Shown here in pieces: positions 15,977-23,309 of a DNA stretch of 30,139 bases (positions are counted from its first letter, which is position 1; each line of letters starts with the position of its first letter). This stretch comes from CAYXVU01 sp964468725 (lineage in GTDB: Bacteria > Acidobacteriota > Blastocatellia > UBA7656). The stretch is from NCBI GenBank assembly GCA_964468725.1, contig CAYXVU010000055.1, forward strand, positions 1-30,139, in the 5' to 3' direction. The notes below the pieces were generated by a model, which saw only the letters and a program-made list of their open reading frames with translations, ran no database searches and was not told the DNA's origin. Position numbers and translations under genes: made by a program.

Positions 15977-17479
15977 TCAACACCTCTGAAAAGCCGGTGA
16001 AGCGAGCATTAAACCGATCAATTCGGCTTGGCTTTCCGGTGCAATGGTTGGCGAATTGACGTACCGATCAAAAGCCGCCAATTCAACCGCAGTGGCCGCG
16101 CGACCGACAAAATGAGGGAAGAGTTTTGCGGCAGTGATTGGCTCTGTCCCCTGTCCGCCGATTGCATCAATCAATTGTCTAAGCGGCACGCTGACCGCAG
16201 GCGTCTGTTCCGACACTAACGCAAATGCGAAATTCCATCGCCAGAGCAGTGTGCCAAGCCAAGGCTGCGCCTCATCCGGGTAACCGTCCGGGGTCGGATG
16301 TTGAAACAAGCCCTGCCCCATGCGGTTAAGGTATTCAATCAACGGTTGGTGGGCATGGGTATCCGCTCCGACCAAACGCAGACTGCTAACGACAAAATGA
16401 AAAGGCCTCTTCAATTTTTGCCCGCGTGAGGCGCTGAATTCATTCGATAGCAGAATCGCTCGCAATAACGATTTGATGTCGCCATCCGTTTCAGTGAAGA
16501 CGGTTGCCACTCGATCAACCAACGAAGAGGGCGGCGCGTCGGCAACGAAGCGCCGCACCAATTTCAAAGCGATATTCCGCGCTGTCGCAGGATGGGTGCA
16601 GACTCGATCAATCACCTCTTCCAGATCACGCTCGCCGCCGCCCGCTGTAATCGTATGGCCGAGCACCTGCTTCTCTCCGTCATCGTGTAGTTGAGGGTCA
16701 AAGTAGACCGTTCCTTTGCGCCAACGGGTGCGCAGACGCCACCCTGTCAAACAGCGAGCAACTTCGTAAACATCGCTCTGCGTGTAGCCGCCATGGACGC
16801 CGAGTGTATGAAGTTCTAATAACTCGCGGGCATAATTTTCGTTGGGCACATCGTCCGGCGAAGCCTTCTTATTTTCCGTGCCGTCTAAGTACACCAGCAT
16901 GGCAGGAGATGTAGCAGATGCGCGTATTAAGTCCCGAAATTTTCCGAGCGCGTGAGCCCGAATCACTTGCCGATCATCTGAGGGTTTGAGGTAGATGCAA
17001 TCGCCTTTTTCAAGATTGATATTGAGATGGTCCGTCCAAAAATTGACCATCACTTCAAAGAGTTGGCGTCGGCTGTAGACGGCTCGTAATAGAGTGTGGC
17101 GGGCAATCTCTTCACGCAACACAGTTTTTTTGTATTCGTAACAGGTGCCCGGTGCGTGCCAGATGGTTTCGAAGCGACGAGCGCGCAAATCGCACAAGCT
17201 ATCATCAATCGTCTCGGGAGAAAGCTGTTGAGTGATCCACTGTTCTGCCCCAATGGATTTCACCTCTTCCAACTCGCCCGGCCATCCGCCATAAGCGGCT
17301 CGCGATAAAAGGTGAAACTCGTCATCAATCTCCATCTGATTGGCTGTTTGTAGGCTGTCGGGAATGGTTTGCCCAAACTCTTTGCTAACCTCACTGATGA
17401 GCTTTTCACAACCAAGTAGCGGCAGACTGCTGCCAACCAAGACGCCAGTTTTGAGCAAGGTTCGTCGTGAAAATCGCAT
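15977..17479 (-). CDS. DUF1800 domain protein, probable Tat lipoprotein
   Basis: This is a 500-residue DUF1800 family protein. The N-terminus MRFSRRTLLKTG is a clear twin-arginine signal and is followed by SSLPLLGC, a lipobox-like end, so export by Tat and lipid attachment at about Cys24 is likely. Family features include HLLSRAAYGGWPGELEEV, a MVNFWTDHLNI segment, NENYARELLELHTLGVHGGYTQSDVYEVARCLTGW, and GYPDEAQPWLGT near the C-terminus. The biochemical role of DUF1800 is unknown. It is translated just ahead of DUF1501. A GAGG ribosome-binding site lies 7 bases before the ATG. No clear sigma-70 promoter is visible upstream. Confidence 0.93.
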   Translation of the reverse strand: MRFSRRTLLKTGVLVGSSLPLLGCEKLISEVSKEFGQTIPDSLQTANQMEIDDEFHLLSRAAYGGWPGELEEVKSIGAEQWITQQLSPETIDDSLCDLRARRFETIWHAPGTCYEYKKTVLREEIARHTLLRAVYSRRQLFEVMVNFWTDHLNINLEKGDCIYLKPSDDRQVIRAHALGKFRDLIRASATSPAMLVYLDGTENKKASPDDVPNENYARELLELHTLGVHGGYTQSDVYEVARCLTGWRLRTRWRKGTVYFDPQLHDDGEKQVLGHTITAGGGERDLEEVIDRVCTHPATARNIALKLVRRFVADAPPSSLVDRVATVFTETDGDIKSLLRAILLSNEFSASRGQKLKRPFHFVVSSLRLVGADTHAHQPLIEYLNRMGQGLFQHPTPDGYPDEAQPWLGTLLWRWNFAFALVSEQTPAVSVPLRQLIDAIGGQGTEPITAAKLFPHFVGRAATAVELAAFDRYVNSPTIAPESQAELIGLMLASPAFQRC

Positions 17480-17780
17480 GTCCTACCTCGATGCGCTATA
17501 CGAATTCAAAAGCGAATTTGCTCGGCTTTTCTTTCTTGCAGCGCACAGATGCGCCTGAAGATTGAGATATTCACAGGGGAATTGACTGTTTCCGTGAACC
17601 TTTTCAGATGGTCAACGAATCGTCAAAAGTGATTGAATTGCTCATCAAAATAACCGCATAACAACTCGGCATCAAAGGAAGCATCTCCGTGAGGGTGACG
17701 TTCGGGGTCGAACGTGTATAATTGGTCTTCCGAGTTGAACAACTCGAATCCCTCACGGATTTTCAAATGAAGGAATGGTT
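17480..17780. other. Divergent intergenic region
   Basis: These 301 bases separate the leftward DUF1800 unit from the rightward gene at 17781. The right third holds a good rightward promoter and a palindrome (annotated separately). For the leftward genes I could not find a convincing -35/-10 pair. I see no open reading frame worth calling. Confidence 0.6.
17695..17746 (+). promoter_or_regulatory. Promoter with overlapping operator-like palindrome
   Basis: GTGACG (17695-17700), a 16-base spacer and a perfect TATAAT (17717-17722) form a sigma-70-type promoter for the gene at 17781. From about the expected transcription start runs the palindrome CGAGTTG-AA-CAACTCG (17731-17746), with two 7-bp arms. 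A repressor site or a 5'-end RNA hairpin could both explain it. Confidence 0.55.
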
Positions 17781-18557
17781 ATGGCTGAAGCTGATAAATC
17801 AGAAAAACGCTCGACGCGATCTGCCAAAAGAACAGCAACCCAAGAGAGCGGTGAGGCGTCGCCAGAGAAAAAAAGGCGCAGCGCATCTTCGCCTGCTGCT
17901 GAGACCGATACATCGCAAGACGACGCAGCAACCAAACAGGCGCGTGTGACTATGAGCAAGAAGAAGAGCGATGCAGTTACCGAAGAAATACAGACCACGG
18001 GCGAGGCGACGCACGAAGAGCCCGTCGCCGCCGCGTCACCAAAACCACTTGCGGTAGTTACACCTCCGCCGATCTCATCGGCAACTTCGCAGGGTGAGAC
18101 TCCGGCGGCGAACGAAGAGCCGAAAGAGGCGGATGTAGGGGACAACTCCTTATTACCGGCGCAGCGCGGCAAAGCCGGACAGTTCGGCGGGCCGAAAGAT
18201 CGCAGCGTCAGACCGGATGATAAATTGGCTCTGCCAACCGGCAAACATTTCACCTATGAGCGCGTGCGTTCGTTGAATCCGAAGGGTTTTTATTGCGCCA
18301 TGCGATGGAACCTCAAGCTGGCGCACAAAAGCCCGGAAGAGTCGCGCCGATGGTGGGCTAACAAAAAGATCCATGTCACCCACAAGAACACAGGGAAATC
18401 GGTGATTGTTCGCGCAGTTGAAGTTGGTCCCCATGAGAATTCCGGCCTCGACATTCTGCTTTCGCCGGGAGCCCTCGAAGCGCTCGGATTGGAAATCGGT
18501 CAGGAAGTCGAAATCGCCTTTGCCGATCAGAAGCTCCCTACCGGAATCGTAAATTGA
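17781..18557 (+). CDS. Disordered-tail protein with probable C-terminal double-psi beta-barrel
   Basis: This is a 258-residue protein. Residues 1 to about 130 are low-complexity and charged (Lys/Arg/Ser/Glu/Ala/Thr rich) and contain SPEKKRRS and MSKKKSD. Residues about 150-250 are folded: HFTYERVRSLNPKGFYCAMRW, WWANKKIHVTHKNTGKSVIVRAVEVGP, then LDILLSPGALEALGLEIGQEVEIAFAD. The GKSVIVRAVEVGP...LSPGALEALG pattern resembles double-psi beta-barrels of the RlpA/expansin type, where it reads V.V.D.GP...DLS..A...LG. There is no signal peptide, so a cytoplasmic location is likely, which is odd for that fold family. AAGGA lies 6 bases before the ATG at 17781, favouring it over the ATG at 17775. The precise function is unknown. 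Confidence 0.75.
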   Translation: MAEADKSEKRSTRSAKRTATQESGEASPEKKRRSASSPAAETDTSQDDAATKQARVTMSKKKSDAVTEEIQTTGEATHEEPVAAASPKPLAVVTPPPISSATSQGETPAANEEPKEADVGDNSLLPAQRGKAGQFGGPKDRSVRPDDKLALPTGKHFTYERVRSLNPKGFYCAMRWNLKLAHKSPEESRRWWANKKIHVTHKNTGKSVIVRAVEVGPHENSGLDILLSPGALEALGLEIGQEVEIAFADQKLPTGIVN

Positions 18558-18564
18558 CACACAG

Positions 18565-18602
18565 GTTGAAAGGCCCAGCAATCAAGTAAGAGCCATTTCA
18601 AC
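18565..18602 (+). terminator. Intergenic hairpin, possible terminator
   Basis: GTTGAAAGGC (18565-18574) pairs with GCC-A-TTTCAAC (18592-18602), ten base pairs with one bulged base, just after the stop of the preceding gene. No clean T run follows (TTGTCCC), so it may be a weak terminator or a processing structure. Confidence 0.4.
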
Positions 18603-18628
18603 TTGTCCCAATCATTCATAACCCGACC

Positions 18629-19810
18629 ATGATTCGTTATCCCGCATTCGATCCGCCCGAATATATTGACTGGAAACCGGACGCAGAGGTCTTTGCCTCC
18701 TATCAAGCTACGCTCAGCCGTATCCCCGAACGTCAAGAACAAATCGCAACATTGGATGCCGCCAAACTCATCGCCCTGTATGAAGGGCTGCTACGCAATC
18801 GTTTGCACGACATCTGTCTCAAACGATGGGTCAAACAAGGAGTAATCTCGAAAGCCTGGCTTGGCACAGGGGAAGAGGCAGCAACCGTCGGCGCGGTTCA
18901 TGCGCTCAATCGCTCCCCGTTTGGCGATCAGCTTTCGACCGATTTCGTCGCGCCGATGATTCGCAATTCCGGCGCTTGTCACGAGATGGGCATGCCGCTT
19001 ACGGATATGCTGCGCGGTTATCTCGGAACGGCTGATTCGCCGACGCGCGGACGCGACCTGCACATCGGCGATTTTCCCCGAGGCGTGATTGCGCCAATCA
19101 GTCATGTTGGAGACATCTTTGCGGTAATGGGTGGAATGGCTCTTTCCTTCAAGTTAAAGAGCGAGCCGCGTGTTGCCTTGACTTGGGTGGGGGATGGGTC
19201 AACCAAAACGGGAATTTTTCATGAAGCGATGAATTTTGCAGCGGTTCAGCACTTACCAATCATCGTCATTATTCAAAACAATCAAGTCGCGCTTGGCACA
19301 CGCCTCGATCAACATCATCGGTCAAGTTTTGCCGACTGGCCTGCCGCTTATGGCACGGTCGGGGGGGTGTTTGATGGGAACAATGTTTTGGATGCGTACG
19401 CGGCAACCCGGCTGGCTGCTGGCGCTTGTCGAAGCGGTCGTGGCCCCGTGTTATTGATTGCTGAAACTTTTCGCATGGGAGGCCACGCGACCCATGATGA
19501 GCGCGAAGCTCGGCAGACCTTCGCGCCCGATCTGTTTGAATTTTGGGGCAAACGCGACCCCATCGGACTCTATGAATCTTATTTATTGGCAAGCAATTTC
19601 GATTTCGAGAAAGGGCAGCGCGAAGAATCTTCTGTGACGCTACGCGAGCGCAACGAACTCTATTTACAGCGCCTTGAAGCCCGTGTGATAGAGGAAGTCG
19701 AACAGGCCGCCAATGATGCGCTAGACAGCCGCCGGGACCGCAATCCGTTGCCGGAGACGGCTGCCGAAGGCGTCTTTGCCGAAGAGCAGTCGGCGCGCGC
19801 TTTCGTTTGA
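18629..19810 (+). CDS. ThDP-dependent 2-oxoacid dehydrogenase E1 alpha subunit (pyruvate dehydrogenase-like)
   Basis: This 393-residue protein has the ThDP motif GDGSTKTGIFHEA...NN (GDG at about 188-190, NN at about 217-218), GRDLHIGDFPRGV before it, and a phosphorylation-loop-like FRMGGHATHDE after it. This is the E1 alpha subunit fold that decarboxylates a 2-oxoacid on thiamine diphosphate for transfer to lipoyl E2. It normally needs an E1 beta partner, which does not follow here; the next gene is an unrelated secreted protein. I see no E2 or E3 gene either. No Shine-Dalgarno sequence precedes the ATG (upstream CATTCATAACCCGACC), so initiation may be leaderless or weak. Pyruvate versus branched-chain substrates cannot be told apart by eye. 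Confidence 0.88.
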   Translation: MIRYPAFDPPEYIDWKPDAEVFASYQATLSRIPERQEQIATLDAAKLIALYEGLLRNRLHDICLKRWVKQGVISKAWLGTGEEAATVGAVHALNRSPFGDQLSTDFVAPMIRNSGACHEMGMPLTDMLRGYLGTADSPTRGRDLHIGDFPRGVIAPISHVGDIFAVMGGMALSFKLKSEPRVALTWVGDGSTKTGIFHEAMNFAAVQHLPIIVIIQNNQVALGTRLDQHHRSSFADWPAAYGTVGGVFDGNNVLDAYAATRLAAGACRSGRGPVLLIAETFRMGGHATHDEREARQTFAPDLFEFWGKRDPIGLYESYLLASNFDFEKGQREESSVTLRERNELYLQRLEARVIEEVEQAANDALDSRRDRNPLPETAAEGVFAEEQSARAFV

Positions 19811-19823
19811 CGATCCGGTGATC

Positions 19824-19876
19824 GGCAACGAGGATAAACCAACAGGTCACTAACGGTTTCAAGTTTCCTCGTTGTC
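19824..19876 (+). other. Two-tier intergenic stem-loop
   Basis: CAACGAGGA (19826-19834) pairs perfectly with TCCTCGTTG (19866-19874). Inside it AAACC (19836-19840) pairs with GGTTT (19855-19859). The structure lies between the E1 alpha gene and the next gene. No T tract follows, so it may be a terminator, attenuator or stability element. Confidence 0.5.
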
Positions 19877-19906
19877 AATCTCCCATTCGTTTATGAGGTA
19901 AGAAGT

Positions 19907-20662
19907 ATGAAATTGTTGATTGCTCCTTTGATCGTCAGCCTTATCTTGATACCTGCCGAAGCAGCACAACGCCGCAAACGACCGGTTCCGAAAAAGAAGC
20001 CAACCCCTCCTGCTGAAACCATTGCGCCGCGCATAGCCGGTACGCCCGTAACGGTCGTAGATAAGAATGGTAATGAATTGCGTGGGCAGGTCCTTGACAT
20101 CAACGCTTATAGCCTGAAGATCAATTCTGCTGGGCTCGTCTCAACGATTGCCTTCGAGACGATTCATTCGCTCACCTTTGGAGTTGTGCCGCAAGAAGCC
20201 GCTAAACCGGCTGCCACCTTGCCGCGTCTGGATTTTCAACGCGACCTCGACAATTTAATGCGAACGATTCACTCGCTCACCGCGGTTACCAAAGGGTCGC
20301 CCGACTATACCAACTACGGCAACTTGCTGATTGAGTTGCGCCGCCAAGCTGAGCGCTTCATCAATAAACACAGCAACACGGAGAATGTTACCGAAGCGAT
20401 GGCGGTGGCACTTATTGCAGGGGCGCTGGCCGATTATACATGGGCGCGCATGATATGGACGCTCAAACTGGGTAGCACCGGCAACACATTGGTAAGCGAT
20501 AACGAATCAGCGGCAGTGGCAGATGCTTTTGCTCTCTACCCGGAACTCCGTTCTTCAGCCGATAATCAGAATCGTGTCTCTGCCGATCTCATCATCGGGA
20601 CATTGTGGAAGAAGGCAGGGGAAAAGATTGAACGCATTCGCACGTTACAGAGTAAGAATTGA
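19907..20662 (+). CDS. Secreted hypothetical protein with a possible Sm/SH3-like strand region
   Basis: I do not recognise this 251-residue protein. It has a clear signal peptide (MKLLIAPLIVSLILIPAEA, cleavage near residue 19-20). A Lys/Pro-rich linker follows to about residue 45. Then comes a small beta-rich stretch (TPVTVVDKNGNELRGQVLDI...IAFETIHSLTFG, about 47-92) that resembles Sm-like or SH3-like barrels. The rest, about 100-251, is predicted by eye as alpha-helical. GAGG lies about 8 bases before the ATG. A periplasmic location is likely. It shares the strand with E1 alpha, but the stem-loop between them may separate them. Confidence 0.75.
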   Translation: MKLLIAPLIVSLILIPAEAAQRRKRPVPKKKPTPPAETIAPRIAGTPVTVVDKNGNELRGQVLDINAYSLKINSAGLVSTIAFETIHSLTFGVVPQEAAKPAATLPRLDFQRDLDNLMRTIHSLTAVTKGSPDYTNYGNLLIELRRQAERFINKHSNTENVTEAMAVALIAGALADYTWARMIWTLKLGSTGNTLVSDNESAAVADAFALYPELRSSADNQNRVSADLIIGTLWKKAGEKIERIRTLQSKN

Positions 20663-20736
20663 TCAGATTAGCTCATCCGCGAAAGTCCGAAATCTTATTG
20701 CATTGAGGCTCTAAGAGTTTGAAGGTACGAAACCTC

Positions 20737-20801
20737 CTGTGCATTTTGTAGCAAGTTGTTTGCACAGCACTCAATCAAGCGGAAGGTTGCTTATCAACCT
20801 T
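20737..20801. terminator. Two inverted repeats between convergent genes
   Basis: CTGTGCA/TGCACAG (20737-20743 and 20761-20767) is followed by AAGGTTG-CTTAT-CAACCTT (20783-20801), a perfect 7-bp stem with a 5-base loop. They sit in the 149-base gap where two genes converge, so a bidirectional terminator is plausible. T runs are short. Confidence 0.45.
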
Positions 20802-20811
20802 TGTCCTCCTG

Positions 20812-21642
20812 TCAACCGCCCAGTCGGTTCAGGCGTTCCTCAAAATCAGCAAGCCGATATACCCCTTCGCCTAAACGTTCGGCATACCCTTCTTTGACCA
20901 ATGCCTGATTGCCCTTTCCGGCATCGGCGCGTGACAGCCCGGTTAATCTGGCCAGTTCACCGCGAAGGGTCATTCCTGCGCCATCCAGAAAGGCGCGCGC
21001 AATCTCCCGCAAAGCGACATCGCGTTTGACCTTGACGCGCAACTCATCAGCGAAGCGCCCTTCGGCCAACATCCAGATGTAGGTAAACCAGGGCTCATAC
21101 AATACGTCTGCGGGAACGACTTTTAGAGTTTGCTGCAACTCATCCATTGCCTGGGTAAATCGCTTGCGGTCGGTGAGGCCGGACTCTTGTCGTAAATCCG
21201 CCGTCGCCATCTCCCATTCGCGGCGCAATACTTTGAGGATCGCCCGTGCATCGGTTGAAAGATGAGCCGCCTCTTCTTTACGGGCGATTCCAAAACAGGC
21301 GTTGAAGTGCGGAACCAGACGACGTGCGACAAAGGTCGCACGATTCTTTCTGAGTTTGGCGTAGTAGACACGCCCGCGTTTCATGACATCGTCTTTAATG
21401 AACCACGCGAGGCTCGCTTCAGGGTCTTTTTGAACCGTGCGCGGCATGTGAGCATCACGCCGACCGCAGACGGCGACATAAAGTGAAGCGCCGCCGCGCC
21501 GAGAATCGGTCAACGCCGAACAGAAACCCGCAACTTCAATAAGGGATTCGGCCTCTTCTGCCGATTCGACATGCTGTTCGGGCGCACGCCGCCACATCAG
21601 ATCGCGGTAGAGTTCCACCTCTTCGGGAATGGGCTGGAGCAT
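20812..21642 (-). CDS. Winged-helix protein, possibly AlkZ-related
   Basis: This 276-residue protein has no signal peptide. The N-terminal half has aromatic and charged segments (IEVAGFCSALTDSRRGG, SLAWFIKDDVMKRGRVYYAKLRKNRATFVARRLVPHF). Two helix-turn-helix-like regions follow: one near residues 140-175 (AILKVLRREWEMATADLRQESGLTDRKRFTQAMDEL) and one at about 222-265 (MTLRGELARLTGLSRADAGKGNQALVKEGYAERLGEGVYRL). The KDDVMKRGRVYYAKL region and the WH tandem remind me of AlkZ-related (YcaQ-like) proteins tied to DNA crosslink repair, but I cannot confirm this and would not assign activity. The ATG at 21642 has no clear ribosome-binding site, so the start is uncertain. Confidence 0.7.
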   Translation of the reverse strand: MLQPIPEEVELYRDLMWRRAPEQHVESAEEAESLIEVAGFCSALTDSRRGGASLYVAVCGRRDAHMPRTVQKDPEASLAWFIKDDVMKRGRVYYAKLRKNRATFVARRLVPHFNACFGIARKEEAAHLSTDARAILKVLRREWEMATADLRQESGLTDRKRFTQAMDELQQTLKVVPADVLYEPWFTYIWMLAEGRFADELRVKVKRDVALREIARAFLDGAGMTLRGELARLTGLSRADAGKGNQALVKEGYAERLGEGVYRLADFEERLNRLGG

Positions 21643-21711
21643 CAGTTTTTTTGGACGGCATCTGACGAGCTAAGCCGATCAGCAACGTGACTCAAGATGG
21701 ACAATTGCCTC

Positions 21712-22170
21712 TCAAGCTTTCTTAAATTTGCGCTGTTCGTCCGCTGCAGTCGAAGTTTCGACAACGTCCGACTTATTTTCGGTCAATCGCCGAGTGTCAG
21801 CCTGTTGATCCATGCGAATCGTACCGTTAAAGATCGCGCCCTCTTCAACCAGCAGAACCGGTGCAATCACATTGCCTTGCAGACGGCCTGTGCGACGAAT
21901 CTCGACGCGCGATTTGGCAATCAAATCTCCAACCAACGTGCCATGAATGACGCACACACCAACTTGAACGTGCGCCTCCAGTTGTCCGGTTTCGCCAATC
22001 GTCAAAGTGCCGCTTTCTGACAACAGTTTGCCAGTCACTTTACCTTCAACGTTGATCTGATTATTAAAGGTGATGTCGCCATTGATGTGAATGCCGCGTC
22101 CGATGAGTCCGAAATCCGAGCCGCTGCCGCTATCCGTCTTTATTAGCTTCATTTTTTCTGATCCCCACAT
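21712..22170 (-). CDS. Bactofilin (polymer-forming cytoskeletal protein)
   Basis: This is a 152-residue bactofilin. After a short charged head, residues about 25-115 form the right-handed beta-helix: IGRGIHINGDITFNNQINVEGKVTGKLLSESGTLTIGETG, then VVIHGTLVGDL-like turns with hydrophobic residues every five or six positions, and NVIAPVLLVEEGAIFNGTIRM. A polar disordered tail ends the protein. Bactofilins self-assemble into filaments that organise cell-wall enzymes or cell shape. A second in-frame ATG at 22152 (MKLIKTD) is a possible alternative start; neither has a strong Shine-Dalgarno. A promoter-like pair lies about 100 bases upstream. Confidence 0.92.
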   Translation of the reverse strand: MWGSEKMKLIKTDSGSGSDFGLIGRGIHINGDITFNNQINVEGKVTGKLLSESGTLTIGETGQLEAHVQVGVCVIHGTLVGDLIAKSRVEIRRTGRLQGNVIAPVLLVEEGAIFNGTIRMDQQADTRRLTENKSDVVETSTAADEQRKFKKA

Positions 22171-22268
22171 AGCGTTCTTTCGTATTTGCAGTCAACGTCC
22201 GCTCCCGTGAGGGTCGGCTGGAAACCAACGTGACAGCTTGAAAAGGTTAAACTGAAGATGCCGCCAGC

Positions 22269-22298
22269 GTTATACGATTTTCATACGGGCATCGTCAA
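22269..22298 (-). promoter_or_regulatory. Promoter of the bactofilin gene
   Basis: On the minus strand TTGACG (22293-22298), an 18-base spacer and TATAAC (22269-22274) match sigma-70 consensus at 5 of 6 bases each. It starts just after the hsp20 terminator and implies a leader of about 90 bases. Confidence 0.65.
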
Positions 22299-22311
22299 GC
22301 GTTTGCACAAA

Positions 22312-22346
22312 CAAAGAGCCGCTGTGATGTCAACAGCGGCTCTTTG
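22312..22346 (-). terminator. Strong terminator after hsp20
   Basis: CAAAGAGCCGCTGT (22312-22325) and ACAGCGGCTCTTTG (22333-22346) form a perfect 14-bp stem with a 7-base loop, followed on the minus strand by TTTGTGC. It lies 38 bases past the hsp20 stop and isolates it from the bactofilin promoter. Confidence 0.85.
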
Positions 22347-22384
22347 AACGGCTTTCGGTTAGTGGATTCAGGTCAATTTCACTC

Positions 22385-22861
22385 TTAGCTGACGTTGACT
22401 TCGATCTGCTTCGGTTTGGCCTCTTCCTTTTTGGGCAACGTCAGACGCAAGATGCCATCTTTGAACTGCGCGTTGATCGCCTCACCATTGACATTGGGAG
22501 GTAGCGCAAACGAGCGATAGAACTGTCCGTAGCTGCGCTCAACCCGATGGTAGCCTTCGCGCTTCTCTTCATTCTCAAAACGACGCTCTCCGCTAATGGC
22601 AAGTTTGTTGTCATCCAGATGCACTTTGACATCTTCGCGGCTGACCTCCGGCAACTCCACCTTGATCAAAAAAGCTTCTGCGTCTTCATAGATGTCCACC
22701 GCAGGCGTCCAGGTATTGAGGGCGGTCTCTGCCGTCTTGCCTTCACTGTTGGCGTCAAACATGAGGCTGAACTCTCTCTGCAATTCAAACAGTTCGCGGA
22801 AGGGATCCCTCACCAACCCTCGAAAGGCTCTAACAGGCGCCATTTGAGTTCCAGTCTTCAT
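22385..22861 (-). CDS. hsp20: Hsp20/alpha-crystallin family small heat shock protein
   Basis: This is a 158-residue small heat shock protein. The N-terminal arm (PVRAFRGLVRDPFRELFELQREFSLMFD) is followed by the alpha-crystallin domain at residues about 52-145: WTPAVDIYEDAEAFLIKVELPEVSREDVKV, then LAISGERRFENEEKREGYHRVERSYGQFYRSFALPPNV and FKDGILRLTLPKKE, with the G-x-L signature. The tail QIEVNVS contains an I-x-V oligomerisation motif. It is an ATP-independent holdase that binds unfolding proteins in the cytoplasm. AGGAGGT stands before the ATG. It is a single-gene unit with its own strong promoter and terminator. No CIRCE element is visible upstream. Confidence 0.95.
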   Translation of the reverse strand: MKTGTQMAPVRAFRGLVRDPFRELFELQREFSLMFDANSEGKTAETALNTWTPAVDIYEDAEAFLIKVELPEVSREDVKVHLDDNKLAISGERRFENEEKREGYHRVERSYGQFYRSFALPPNVNGEAINAQFKDGILRLTLPKKEEAKPKQIEVNVS

Positions 22862-23309
22862 AACCTTACCTCCTGATAAATTCTCTCTTGTCGGTTTTCA
22901 TTTCTGCGTCTCTCACTGAAACGCAAAGTCATAATAAAATCTGAGTGTTATCTTGTCAAGAAATTTCTCTCTTTTTACGAAGATTTTTCTCTTCAAAGAG
23001 AGGCATTCAGGGTACACCGTTTCGCACCTCATTTCAAAAAGCTATTAACCGCAACTATATTCGAATTTAGGGGTAATAGAGGGGTGAAGTAATACTTATC
23101 GTCACTGACAATTGGGGGTGACACGGAGCGGATATCTATGCGCCTCTGCGATGAATCCTTTTCCGATTACAGCCAGTTGCAAACTGCTGCGGCTACCCAA
23201 TCAATCTGAGATGGTTGAGGGAAATCTTTAACCGCCGCCTCTCGCACCCGATACCGGTGGTTTCTCATTTTGTTGAGCAATTCGATAAAAGGCGGGAACT
23301 CCGATTGCT
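22862..23309. other. Intergenic region upstream of hsp20
   Basis: This is a 448-base gap. The left part (22862-23001) is the hsp20 5' region with promoter and palindromes. The right part (about 23010-23309), lying after the hcrB-like gene, contains no reading frame, RNA gene or terminator that I can support. Confidence 0.6.
22931..22961 (-). promoter_or_regulatory. hsp20 promoter with overlapping palindrome
   Basis: On the minus strand a perfect TTGACA (22954-22959), a 17-base spacer and TATTAT (22931-22936) make a near-consensus sigma-70 promoter, about 63 bases of leader from hsp20. The palindrome TCTTG-T-CAAGA (22951-22961) covers the -35. AGAAATTTCT (22959-22968) and TCTCTT-CA-AAGAGA (22988-23001) lie just upstream. 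These are candidate heat-shock repressor sites. Confidence 0.75.

Noticed and set aside
20812..21642. Firm assignment as an AlkZ/YcaQ DNA glycosylase
   Set aside because: Only local resemblance was seen, and I could not identify the catalytic Q-x-Q/D-type motif, so it is kept as a tentative relation.
23010..23309. Search for a tRNA, small RNA or small gene in the gap after the hcrB-like gene
   Set aside because: No cloverleaf, start with ribosome-binding site, or strong hairpin was found.
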